Under the pieces are notes generated by a model. That model had not been told where the DNA came from. It searched no databases and saw nothing but the letters and a program-made list of their open reading frames with translations. A stretch of 64,000 bases of DNA from contig NC_049997.1 of assembly GCF_000003815.2 (NCBI RefSeq), forward strand, positions 8,822,553 through 8,886,552. The letters run 5' to 3'. Source of the stretch: Branchiostoma floridae. Lineage: Eukaryota; Chordata; Leptocardii; Amphioxiformes; Branchiostomatidae. This document shows positions 12,801-22,780 of this stretch, one piece after another (position 1 is the stretch's first letter; each line of letters starts with the position of its first letter). Both the position numbers and the translations under genes were made by a program.

Positions 12801-14089
12801 CCTCAGCAGAACGGAAACAACATGTTCTGTGGGCAGGCGTGGCCTGTGAGCCAGATGTTCGCGTACAAGGCGTACTTCATGTTCCTGATGATGATTATTC
12901 TATTCTATCTCTACTCTAGATCCACCCCCAGCAGAACGGAAACAACATGTTCTGTGGGCAGGCGTGGCCAGTAAGCCAGGTTTTTGCCTACAAGGCGTAC
13001 TTCATGTTCCTGATAATGATTATTCTATTCTATCTCTACTCTAGATCCACCCTCAGCAGAACGGAAACAACATGTTCTGTGGGCAGGCGTGGCCGGTGAG
13101 CCAGATGTTCTCGTACAAGGCGTACTTCATGTTTCTGATGATGATTATTCTATTCTATCTCTACTCTAGATCCACCCTCAGCAGAACGGAAACAACATGT
13201 TCTGTGGGCAGGCGTGGCCGGTGAGCCAGATGTTCTCGTACAAGGCGTACTTCATGTTTCTGATGATGATTATTCTATTCTATCTCTACTCTAGATCCAC
13301 CCCCAGCAGAACGGAAACAACATGTTCTGTGGGCAGGCGTGGCCAGTAAGCCAGGTTTTTGCCTACAAGGCGTACTTCATGTTTCTGATGATGATTATTC
13401 TATTCTATCTCTACTCTAGATCCACCCTCAGCAGAACGGAAACAACATGTTCTGTGGGCAGGCGTGGCCTGTGAGCCAGATGTTCTCGTACAAGGCGTAC
13501 TTCATGTTCCTGATAATGATTATTCTATCATATCTCTACTCTAGAGCCACCCTCAGCAGAACGGAAACAACATGTTCTGTGGGCAGGCGTGGCCGGTGAG
13601 CCAGATGTTCGCGTACAAGGCGTACTTCACGTTCCTGATGATGATTATTCTATTCTATCTCTACTCTAGATCCACCCTCAGCAGAACGGAAACAACATGT
13701 TCTGTGGTCAGGCGTGGCCAGTGAGCCAGATGTTCGCGTACAAGGCGTACTTCACGTTCCTGATGATGATTATTCTATTCTATCTCTACTCTAGATCCAC
13801 CCTCAGCAGAACGGAAACAACATGTTCTGTGGTCAGGCGTGGCCAGTGAGCCAGATGTTCGCGTACAAGGCGTACTTCACGTTCCTGATGATGATTATTC
13901 TATTCTATCTCTACTCTAGATCCACCCTCAGCAGAACGGAAACAACATGTTCTGTGGTCAGGCGTGGCCGGTGAGCCAGATGTTCGCGTACAAGGCGTAC
14001 TTCATGTTCCTGATGGTGGCGGAGTACGCTGTACCGTCACTCTGCATGGCCTTGTGTCTGCTCTTCGTCTGGTGCAAGGTGCATACAAA

Positions 14090-14121
<32 letters not shown>

Positions 14122-15404
14122 GTTTTTGAGGCTACCAACTTCAATTTGAAGACTTTTGTAGCCTATATAGGAAAGTCGTGTAAAGTGCCTTTCCCAAGGG
14201 CACAAGATCGGTGACCTTCTGGACCTGAGTCAAACGTGCTGCCGATTGCACCACGCGGTCCTACGATATCTGCACAATGGTCTATACAGCTACTTGTTTA
14301 CATTCAATATCAACAATTGATAATTTAATTTGCTGCTGAGAAGTTAAGTTATCTTTGTTTTCGTGTTTTTTTGCAAGAATCTACATATCAATCATCTATC
14401 TAAAAGTGGAAATTTTTGCCTAGAATAACCGCCTAACGACGTGTACTAGGACTAATCAAACTTGGTGAATTTTCATAAGATTTTGTTGTCCTTGAGTCCT
14501 TGATAGACATATTTTATAACGTTCACTGATTTTGGTTTGAACAACAAGGTTTTAGGGGTTTGTTGCTCAACTACACTTGTTTTCCTATACATAATAATGT
14601 AGAACTTCAAATTAAAAATATATACATAATTATCTTACATACCTATTTGTTATCTTTTGTTTACTTTAATAGAGGCATTAACTTTTGTTTCTAAAGACTA
14701 AACTAGCTGCCAAGAATTTTATGTGTTTTGAGGTTCTTTTGAACTACTTTTATTTGTCTTTTCCTTTACCATATGTTCTTGAATAGTATTAAAAACATTG
14801 TATGTATTTCTATGCAAATTCTACATTTCTACTTTTTTTTTCTCCATTACTACAGGTTTGGGGCCGTCGGTTCCCCGGGACCGAGAACGCGTCCATTCGC
14901 CGTGCGAGAGAAAAGTCCCGTAAGAAAACCATCCACCTCCTGGTTCTGGTCATCATGTTCGTGGTGTGCTGGACGCCTTACTACACCTACAGTCTCGTGC
15001 GAGACTTCTTCGACGTGCTGCAGACGTACCACCTCAACACAGACCTCTTCTACATCGCAGAGGTCTTCGCGAAGAGCAATAGCATGATCAACACCGTGGC
15101 CTACATAGTTTTCAACGAGAACATCATGATGTACGTGCGGAGTTTGGTCTCTTTCCTCCGTACACGAGCGGGGAAACGGCGCACGATCAGTCGATATGGG
15201 TCACAGCCGACCCGGAGAACCAGCCTGCGGAGACGCCCCATGATTGTGCAGGTTGAAATGGCGGTGTTGCCGACTGAACATGAGGGCAGCCCGGGGAAAC
15301 TTTGTTTGTCGCCCGTCCGCACCACTGCTTGTAGCGTTACCTCTACCCCGGTGGCGGTGCATCGAAATAATGAGCCTGCAGTTGCCCACCATACTCAGCT
15401 CTGA
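6888..15404 (+). CDS. Prokineticin-receptor-like G-protein-coupled receptor (4 coding exons)
   Basis: Coding exons are 6888-7468 (ends phase 2), 11581-11701, 13920-14078 and 14856-15404, all with GT-AG junctions, giving about 469 residues. The start at 6888 (MDPALE) is a choice: the frame is open from 6717, but the upstream part is basic and unlike a receptor N-terminus. Seen: N-glycosylation sites at N29 and N42; TM1 with GIGN (about 94-122); TM2 LCFADFF (D140); Cys169 before TM3; extracellular loop 2 with FCGQAWPVSQ (Cys246); TM6 CWTPYY; loop 3 VRDFF; TM7 SNSMINTVAYIVF. The phrases DYYVIR, SLYVSTN, FCGQxWPV, VRDFF and SNSMINTV are shared with vertebrate prokineticin receptors, which signal through Gq. 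Odd points: the E/DRY motif reads DRC across the exon 1/2 junction, and NPxxY is NTVAY. The C-tail is Arg/Ser/Thr-rich. A polyadenylation signal lies at 15589. Confidence 0.88.
7425..7800 (+). repeat. Tandem copies of exon 1 3' edge with splice donor
   Basis: The last roughly 35 bp of receptor exon 1 (CTGGTCATCTCTATCGACAG) with its donor GTCAGTT and about 90 bp of intron recur twice downstream. Donor GTs lie at 7469 (true), 7603 and 7729, so the spacing is 134 and 126 bp. The third copy reads GGC instead of GAC at the DR codon and is more decayed. The copies have no acceptor of their own, so they are exon-edge duplications and not whole exons. Confidence 0.85.
7987..8023. repeat. (CATT)n microsatellite
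   Basis: About nine CATT units with one interruption, in intron 1 of the receptor gene. It sits beside one end of the interspersed repeat at 8130-8477. Confidence 0.85.
8130..8477 (+). mobile_element. Interspersed repeat with CATT-type tail
   Basis: This stretch matches, in reverse complement and with divergence, 25336-25640. Shared blocks include GGCCTTGG-TACGTCGTGTTTGAT, AAAGGATTTCCAC, AAGGACNTTATTGG, the AGACGCTTC block, CGCATAATGGGTA and CAAAGGTGAAGG. Both copies lie next to CATT/AATG microsatellites. No coding potential is seen. The class is unknown; a SINE-like or non-autonomous element is likely. Confidence 0.6.
8487..8655. mobile_element. Foldback element, 8-bp target duplication
   Basis: Inverted ends GGTACCATCCGGATAGTAGTTC and its complement bracket two internal copies of a GAAGCGACTGTATATAG phrase. 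The element is flanked by TCTGAGAC at 8479-8486 and again at 8656-8663, an exact 8-bp direct repeat as left by hAT-type transposases. It is a member of the family with TAGCCTGGGTACCA ends seen at five other places here. Confidence 0.8.
8738..8879. mobile_element. MITE family A, one-sided fragment
   Basis: It contains the family-internal block AGAAGACGACAAAATACACA, the phrase AAAATTCGTTCTTTAT, and the right end CCCCGCAATGCCACAAGCG with GTGAGAGTGCAC. The matching left end is missing. Confidence 0.6.
10601..10984. mobile_element. piggyBac-like non-autonomous element (P3)
   Basis: TTAA at 10601-10604 and 10981-10984 flanks inverted termini CCCTATCCAG and CTGGATAGGG, the expected piggyBac arrangement. 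The right half (10797-10930) contains GTTACCATGGCAACACG and TTATAAACTTACT and is recognisably related to 653-790 of the first element. No coding capacity. It lies in intron 1 of the receptor gene. Confidence 0.8.
12076..12173. repeat. Perfect 25-bp inverted repeat (hairpin)
   Basis: The arm 12076-12100 begins ACGCCAAATAGCAATTACTC and is followed after 48 bp by its exact reverse complement at 12149-12173. It lies in intron 2 of the receptor gene. It could be a young foldback MITE or a transcribed hairpin; nothing decides between them. Confidence 0.75.
12417..14015 (+). repeat. 13-copy tandem array of exon 3 5' part with splice acceptor
   Basis: A 125-bp unit (the first copy is 128 bp) holds the last 28 bp of the intron, ending TCTATCTCTACTCTAG, plus the first 97 bp of receptor exon 3, which encodes IHPQQNGNNMFCGQAWPVSQ and onward. 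Acceptor AGs end at 12416, 12544, 12669, 12794, 12919, 13044, 13169, 13294, 13419, 13544, 13669, 13794 and 13919. The second-site acceptor near 12669 reads TCG rather than TAG. Only the last copy continues into the rest of TM5 and a donor at 14079. Copies five and eight share GTAAGCCAGGTTTTTGCC, a sign of sequence exchange within the array. Confidence 0.95.
14094..14122. repeat. (CTTT)n microsatellite
   Basis: About seven units of CTTT in intron 3 of the receptor gene. Confidence 0.85.
14163..14265 (-). mobile_element. SINE fragment
   Basis: The minus strand contains TTGTGCCCTTGGGAAAGGCA, CTTTACACGACTTTCC and a degenerate tRNA-like head with GCACGTTTGACTCAGG. It is related to the SINE at 1465-1602. 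Confidence 0.6.
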
Positions 15405-15588
15405 GATCTGATCCGACCTGATCTCAGATTGATTTTTACTAAAAAAAATTGTACACAAACTACGGTTTTTGCCAGTATTACCTAGGATCAAGCTTCTGTT
15501 TTTGCTTTGATTAACCATCTTTCTCTAACCAGCCCACCAGCAAAATCGCAATTTGCTTTGATTAACCAATTAGTGATTTGTGAACAAA

Positions 15589-15594
15589 AATAAA
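15589..15594 (+). promoter_or_regulatory. Candidate polyadenylation signal of the receptor gene
   Basis: AATAAA lies 185 bp after the receptor stop codon, in the expected orientation. Confidence 0.5.
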
Positions 15595-15599
15595 ACGCC

Positions 15600-17988
15600 A
15601 TCGGCATTACCACAAAAAATCAAAGTATTCTCACTTTGAAGTAATTCATATGATTTATTAATCTTTGAAACAGAAACTAGCTCTTCTGTTCAAAGAAACC
15701 GGGATGTATTTGATACGATGAAAACGATAATAATCTAAAATGGTCGTAATGAGGGCACAAATCGCAATGTTTTGTTTTTTCTCCGCTATAGTTTTCTGGA
15801 ATAAAAGGCATCTCTCTGTGGTGTAATTTACCTAATTTGGAGAACTTAGAAGCGGGAAATCCTGGTGTCACCTCCCAGAGGATGAAGTGAACTAGAAACG
15901 TCTGTATGGATATAAAAAAAATGCAATCTGATCGTAATAATGTCAAAAAAACAAATCGAATATCCTTATATTTGTTATTATACAAATTGTTAAAATGAAA
16001 CAGCATGATTAGTATCTTAAAAACTAAGCCCATGTTGTTCTCAAGAAAACCGGATCTTCTTTTTTACTCAACGATGCAAAATAAGAGTAATGCCTAGGTT
16101 GATAAACGAGTAATTTGTGTATTAACCAGCTTTTAATGCAAAATAAAAACTATCTTTGTTAATCTACTGAATAGAAATTACATTCCCTTAAAATGAAAGT
16201 ACATGAGAAATCAAGAAAGGTCTTGCCAAAAAAGAGCAATGTCGAGTCACTTAACCACTTTAACTTCACGTACTGTCAGTGGTGAATTGACTTATTTTCA
16301 CTTATTTCATACTTTCACGTATGAAAAAGAAATGCCTCATGAACCGCAATGAGCAATATGCATGAATGGTGACACGTTACTTAGTGTCGTAGACGATTTA
16401 CGACAAAGCTAAAGCGTGACCAACGTTTCAAAACAAATACCTAACAACATTTTCCGTGCCGATTTGTATAATGTACACTGACTTCCCCATTATCTAACAA
16501 CGTTTGTTGTGTTCGGTCGAGCAAACATCCTTCGCGACAACGTTGCTCGTTAAAAGCTACTGAGATGACAAAACAATTGATGAAATAAAAAAAAAGACGT
16601 CCATTGGGAACCTTCTCTGTCTGATTCTATGTAACATCCTCTTCCTTTGTAAAGATAATATTGCTTTGCAAAAAATGCCTTAAAGCATTGCTAACGTCAA
16701 CTAAACGTAAGATTACTCGCTTGTTTGGTAGACCTTTGAACTTGTTTATGTAAGAGAAGCTATATCATCCCGCAGGCCTCTTGTCGCGATTAACTTATGC
16801 CTTGCAATCTGAAGAATACTTTCATGTAGAACACTCACCTTCTTTATGTAAAAGATGAAAGAAAGCTTGTGGCTAGCGGCAAATTCGCGTAAAACACTTA
16901 CAAACACTTCCCTAGACTTGCTGCTACTGAAATTGAGACCTATTTTACGTAACTACGAAGTTTTAATAAGGAGCCAACAGCTACGCAGCGAACAAGTCAT
17001 CCAGCTTGTTAGGTCCAATTTAAAAGCAATCAGCGATACGCTTGACAACGTCGTCGGCAGACGTAAATCAAAGGTTTCAGCTAAGGCCAAAAGGTGATCA
17101 CTAAAGGGCAAATCTCTCTGTTGGTGCCCCTTGACACCACAACAACTGCTTCATACAGAGGTAGCGATTACAAAAGATTACGCAGTTGCACGGAGGTGAA
17201 TTTCGAAGGCCATTTGATATCATGGTTATTTCAAAAGAACGGAATTGAATTCCCAAAGACCTTTAGGTTTAAGTGCTGCAAATATACGATAAGGAATCCG
17301 AATGACTAACAACTTGATGCTCTATTCTCACGTATATGGCTCTTTATGAGAAATCGATTTTGAGAATTCATATCTTGTGCAGCCGATGCGATTTTCTTAA
17401 AATGCGTTGGTGCCATAGAGATGCCCGTCTCTAGTTGGTTAGATATGACCATGGGTTTGGTACGTGGTTGGACTGGTTTAAGGTGAAATAAGAAAGCAAA
17501 GAGCGTATGCCTCCGTAAATATGTAGTGTTTTTTTTTTAAATTTCAAAAGGTTATAGCCTTAGCATTGCCATGCGCAATAACAGTCGGTGCTTAGTAGGT
17601 CTCATGAGGTCACAAATTGAGGCAACTGAACTTCTAGAGATTCTGTTGTAACTTCAAAATAGATCTAGAAATCATATGTGAGCTGAACCGTAATTAGTAC
17701 TTTGATAAACATCAATTCTTCAGCAATGATCATAGATACTAATTGGGTGCTGTGGGACAGGCACTACACATCAAACACAATTCTTAATTGTATTTTGATC
17801 AAACTTTCATTGGTGCATGACTTCAGACGTAATTTTTTTAACCCATTTACCTCGATCATTGATTTTCATCACCTTTACCCCCATGCCCAGGTCAGGTACA
17901 GATCTTTACACTTACGTTAAATGAGGAAAGTCGTGTTGAGCCGTTTTCCATGTATTAACCCAATATCTAGATCTTGACTCCGCTAGCA
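15600..17988. other. Intergenic, no gene seen
   Basis: AT-rich DNA. Short frames at 16855-17097 and 17702-17920 have no recognisable domain and no splice context. I see no RNA gene. Confidence 0.4.
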
Positions 17989-18222
17989 TGCACTCTTACG
18001 GGACTTGGGGCACGCTTGCGGCATTACGAGGTTCGTTCACTACGTCGCTCTTTTGTTATTTTTTTTTATAATTGAGGTATTGCATAATACGTAAAAGTCT
18101 GACTTAGAAGACGACAAAATACGCAGAAAAATAAGAAAATTCGTTCTTTATCTCTGAAATTCGTTGAGTATCTTTCGAACCCCGCAATACCGCAAGCGTG
18201 CCCCAACTTCGGTGAGAGTGCA
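17989..18222. mobile_element. MITE family A
   Basis: The inverted ends are TGCACTCTTAC with GGGGCACGCTTGCGGCATTA, and the complementary CCCCGCAATACCGCAAGCGT with GTGAGAGTGCA. The interior carries GACTTAGAAGACGACAAAAT and AAAATTCGTTCTTTATCTCT, as in the other members. Confidence 0.8.
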
Positions 18223-19173
18223 CCTTACGTATACGCCAGGCTATGAAATCTTTTCGCTTATAATTGAACCGTTTCAAAGATTTACCTACGGAGAACTTGA
18301 ATACATTCATGAATTCCAATGCTTTCTTCCTGAATTTATTTGGGTATGCAAAGCAAACATTTCCGACAAGACAGTCACACTCCCAAAAGGTTGTAAGATG
18401 CATTGGAAGGATTATTTCTTATGATTAAAGCAGAGCCTCCCCAGTGTTGATTTATTTGACTTCAGCTAAAATATTCAATAATGCCTCAACCTCTTTTTCA
18501 ATTTATCTAAAGCCAGCTTTATGCATATGTATACAACATCAATAAGATTAAACATTTCCTTGGCTACCTCATGCTACGATCGTTTGATAAAACATATGAC
18601 ATATATTCATTAAACTTATAAGTGGTTATTTATAATTAAAGCAATGATAGTCACTGACGATATGAACACAAATATTAATTTTAACATGTGTATATAATAT
18701 ACATATATTGTATCAAGATGTACATAATTCATTACGTAGAAGTGAATGCCCGAGAAAATGTTGGAATGTATGAAATTTAAGAAAAGTTTGTGAATATTTT
18801 TGATAGTTTATGACTGGTTGATACTAGAATCCATTTGCAGATAGCATATGGATGAAGTATGTATCATACATATGCGAGGGCAGGTCCCATTGCGAGGTGT
18901 AGTCAGAATTAATGTGGAATAACGTACTTCAGCTCAAGCTGTGAAAAATCAGTACAGATGTAACTTATGTAAGGTATAATTTAGTTCGCTAGTAGGGAGT
19001 TAGACTCCCCCACTCCCTGTGGAGTTATCAATCACATACTCCGCGCGCTTCCTGTTTACTCTTCAACGTATCTATCAAAGTTACTGGATAAGAATAACTT
19101 TTTCCTTCACCAAAACGTGGAAAAGTGAGAGGTAAAGTACAGGGGTGTAAAGTGCTTATTTTGTCTGACGCAA

Positions 19174-19408
19174 AGGTGGTATCTCACTACAATTGGGCCA
19201 CCGGTGCGGCACTGCGGGGTTCGTTTACCGCGGCACTGTTGTGTTATTTTCGCCGATCAGCTATTGCGTAGCACGTAAAAATATGACTTAGAAGACCACA
19301 AAATACGCAAAACGCAAGAAATTTTGTTTTTTATCTCTGAAATTCGTTGAGTATCTTCCTAATCCCGCAGTGCCGCAAGCGTGACGCAAGTCCATTGAGA
19401 TACCACCT
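19174..19408. mobile_element. MITE family A
   Basis: The termini AGGTGGTATCTCA and TGAGATACCACCT are inverted copies. The interior has GACTTAGAAGACCACAAAAT and CTGAAATTCGTTGAGTATCT. No coding capacity. Confidence 0.82.
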
Positions 19409-19567
19409 TAAGGTGTAATTTGGTTCACTAGTAGGAGTTAGACACACCCCCCCCCCTCCCTGTGGAGTTATCAATCACATACTCCAAACTTCCTGTTTAC
19501 TCTTCAACGTATCCATCGAAGTCGATGGATGAGAATAACTTTTTCAACGTGGCAAGGTGTGTCGTAA

Positions 19568-19731
19568 TAGCCTGGGTACCATCCGGAAAGTAGTTCGCTC
19601 CGGCGTTAATTCTACACCATATACAGTCGCTTCTCGCTCTGACATTTATCATACACAATATGCAGTCACTACTCTTATGTTCTGTAGCTGGTAATAGAAG
19701 CGAAGATAGGAGCAAACTACCACCCGGGCTA
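19568..19731. mobile_element. Foldback element of the TAGCCTGGGTACCA family
   Basis: It starts TAGCCTGGGTACCATCCGG and AGTAGTTCGCTCC and ends with GGAGCAAACTACC and GGGCTA. Internal phrases (ATACAGTCGCTTCTC, GCTCTGACATT) match 8487-8655 in inverted order. The flanks GTGTCGTAA and GCGTGGTAA may be a decayed target duplication. Confidence 0.75.
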
Positions 19732-19817
19732 GCGTGGTAAAGTGCGGGGGTGTAAAACTATCATTATGTCTTACGTAACAGGATATGAGTCATAACTTGC
19801 CAAGCAACATACAAGAA

Positions 19818-20050
19818 AGGTGGTATCTCGCTGTACTTGGGGCACCGGTGCGACACAGCGGGGTTCGTTCACTGCGGCATTGTTGTGTTATTTTCGCGGA
19901 TGTTTTATTTATATATTAGATATTGCGTAATACGTATGACTTAGAAGATAAGGAAATACACAAAAACGTAAGAAAATTCGTTCTTTATCTCTGAACATCT
20001 TTCGACCCGCGCAGTGACGTAAGTGTGACGCAAGTACAGTGACATACCGC
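19818..20050. mobile_element. MITE family A
   Basis: The left end, AGGTGGTATCTCGCTG, is followed by ACTTGGGGCACCGGTGCGAC. The right end has CGCAGTGACGTAAGTGTGAC and CAGTGACATACCGC. The interior block around GACTTAGAAGA is conserved. It lies 410 bp from another member. Confidence 0.78.
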
Positions 20051-21795
20051 ATACAGTGACGAAATGAATATGCTCGTCAAATTTAGATTTACATTCAGAT
20101 AATATTTGTACGTCTGTTCCAGATGTGTCTTCTCGTATTAATGTAATTTGTCATAAAAATTATTGTTTACAAATTCGGATCCACTTGAAGTTCTTATAAT
20201 GATTATTGTTTACAGCTACAGTGCCAAAATATCATTACTATTAATATAATTATATATCAATATTATTATTGTTATTGTTATAATAGTTGTTAATAAATAC
20301 AATGTCTCTTTGATGTGCTATGTACGTTGGAATCAAATAACTTGTACTTTTTTATTATGATACGCTTGATAATATTGTTTCGTGAACAACTTATACAATT
20401 TTGTTATGTTAGATTTTATGTGACAGAAAATGCCTCAAAAAGGAAGTATAGATGAACTTGTGTTCTGCAACTAGATTTATTTATTATAAGACATTCAGTG
20501 ATCGTCTATTTTATTGCTTATTCTTATATGATGTATGTTTTTCGTCTGTAGCCTTTGGTTTTGATTGATGATATACAAATATTATTACCAGTAGTATAGA
20601 TATATGGACGTGTTTAACGTAGAGAAAGTCTATGAGACTCAGTGCATTATTTTTCATAGAAATCCATTCGAAAGAGGCTGGTTCCTCCGTTTTGTTGTAA
20701 AACTATTTGATAATGTATTTATCATCTACGATGATGCTGATTATCAATTATGATTATTCAATTTGTATCAATGGCTTATTGTAAAGAAACTTCAAATTGT
20801 ACATACTTATCTAACTGTGATGCATAGTTTCAATAAATATATTTGTTGAGAGTGAAAATCCCGCGTACGTATTGTATGTGTCTCAGAATAACGTTATGAC
20901 TTGCACGTTATATGAAATATATAAGGAAAGAATAATTGCCCTGAAAAGACATTACATGCTGTTTCACCCCCGATGAAATGAAATCAATGTTTTACACCGC
21001 GAAAACCGCATTGCAAAGAAATAGAGTGCCATTGACATAATAATGTTCGGCCATCGCACGTTGGTATCTTCAGCTATCATATCAATATTGGAGCATTCCA
21101 CATGATACTGTGAATGTCCAAATTTTCGCTTATGGTTCAGATTATAGTCTAACGTTGATCCGAAATGAAAAAAATGTGTTTTGTCTTTTGCCCTTTTGCT
21201 CCCTTATCTCAGCAATACTTACTGATTATTGTGCAGTAGTATGAAATGGAGGCGTCATTTATTACGGCAAAAAAAATATTATCATCATCATTACAATCAC
21301 CGCAAATACGCACGAATACTAACCAGGCACATATGAAAACAGACTCGATCATCAAACACAATTTACGGTACGTTCTACTCAATATAAATCAGTGACAGTT
21401 GACCATACCGTTAGTGCGGAAAGTGACTATTATGTTTATCTGTAGCACTCTTGCGGAGTCGTAAATGGGGCCGCACACTATTTCATTTTCCTTCTGGCTG
21501 TCCGCAAAGGCACCTGTGTCTATATTTCGTGAATATAGCGATGCTATAACCCCATTTCCTTACAAAATTTATGATAAATTCTCGCGACCTTGAGACCGTT
21601 CTACAGTACACCAAAACGGTTTTATCAATATGCTGTAAAATGTGTCGTTTTTATGGATTCCAAACCAATTCGTCGCGTCATTTACACTCTAATATCTCCA
21701 TTTTCTTCACCGGAATTGCTCTTGTTGTAGATTGGTCGTCCCAATTTGAAGGTCGCTGAACACACCTGTTCTGAAAATGAGTCTATCTCCTGAGG
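20051..21795. other. Very AT-rich intergenic DNA, no gene seen
   Basis: Low-complexity AT-rich sequence (for example 20235-20300) without open frames of note, repeats with clear ends or RNA genes. Confidence 0.4.
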
Positions 21796-22035
21796 CCTTG
21801 TCCACTAGACGGCGATCGCGCTGCGCTCTCACTGCGACCTAAATATGATATGTGTAACTTTAGTTTTCACACTGGGTATATCGTAAAAAAGGTAAATGTG
21901 TACTTGACTGAGGAGACAACAAAACGCACAGAGTATAAAAAGATTCGTTTCTTTTCTATATGAATCGTTGAGAGATATGTCAAATCTTAGGTCCCAGAGA
22001 GAGCGCGGTGAGAGCGCCGTCCTAGTGGAAAGGGG
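21796..22035. mobile_element. MITE family B
   Basis: The left end is CCACTAGACGGCGATCGCGC followed by TGCGCTCTC. The right end is GAGAGCGCGGTGAGAGCGCC then CTAGTGGAAAGG. The interior carries the family blocks GGTATATCGT, AAAAAGATTCGTTTCTTTTC and CGTTGAGAGATATGTC. Confidence 0.78.
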
Positions 22036-22316
22036 GTATCACCAGAATTGCTCTTATCGTAAATTGACCGTCCCAATTTGAAGCTCACTGAACAAATCCG
22101 TACACGGCGCACTATTTTCCTATCTAGCCTTGCCTGTTACAGTTGATAAGAGCTGGTATAAAGCAATTACGGAGGCGTTACGCTATTACTTTGCACGTGT
22201 AATAACAAGCGTCAGCAGGAATGGACATTCACCTTGCCATGTGCTACATTATAATTACCGCCCTATCATTTGCATGTTAATCATTATGTTTATATCCCTT
22301 TCCACTTCGACGGTGT

Positions 22317-22536
22317 GTACTCTCACTGCGCTCTATCTGCGACCTAAAATTTGACATATCGCTCAACGAATTGTATAGAAAAGAAACGAATCTTTTTAAA
22401 CTTTGTGTGTTTTGTTGTCTTCTCAGGCACACTTTTACGTTTTGCATGATATACCCAGTGTAAAAGTGAAGGTTACACATATCCTATTTAGGACGCAGTC
22501 AGAGCACAGCGCGATCGCCGTCTAGTTGAAAGGAGG
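22317..22536. mobile_element. MITE family B
   Basis: Opposite in orientation to the copy 280 bp upstream. It contains GACATATCGCTCAACGAATT, AAGAAACGAATCTTTTTAAA and ATATACCCAGTGT, and ends AGCGCGATCGCCGTCTAG then TTGAAAGG. Confidence 0.78.
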
Positions 22537-22702
22537 ACAGTAGGAGAATTTGTAATATAAAAGGTAACGTATAAACAATCGGCTAAATAATATTGGGTAC
22601 CAATCCATCAATGATCATTGGGGCTTGCTCTACATAATTTAGAGGCAAAGTAAGAAATGATTTGAAGCTGCATATTTTGGTGTGCATGTATTTGGTAACA
22701 GC

Positions 22703-22780
22703 TAGCCTGGGTACCATCCGTACTCTACCGGGGCTCCTTACGCTTGCTACCCCTAAAAAATACGGATGGTACCCAGGCTA
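22703..22780. mobile_element. Short foldback element (TAGCCTGGGTACCA family)
   Basis: It begins TAGCCTGGGTACCATCCGTA and ends TACGGATGGTACCCAGGCTA, a perfect 20-bp inverted pair with a 38-bp loop containing CCGGGGCTCCTTACGCTTGC. GGTAACA flanks both sides and may be the target duplication. Confidence 0.82.

Noticed and set aside
12417-14015. CRISPR-like array
   Set aside because: The units are head-to-tail 125-bp copies with coding exon sequence and no unique spacers.
14773-15087. Overlapping alternative frame in the last receptor exon
   Set aside because: It is a frame shadow of the conserved TM6-TM7 coding sequence.
16855-17097. 80-codon frame (MKESLWLAANSRK...)
   Set aside because: No homology recognised, no splice or promoter context, and a length expected by chance.
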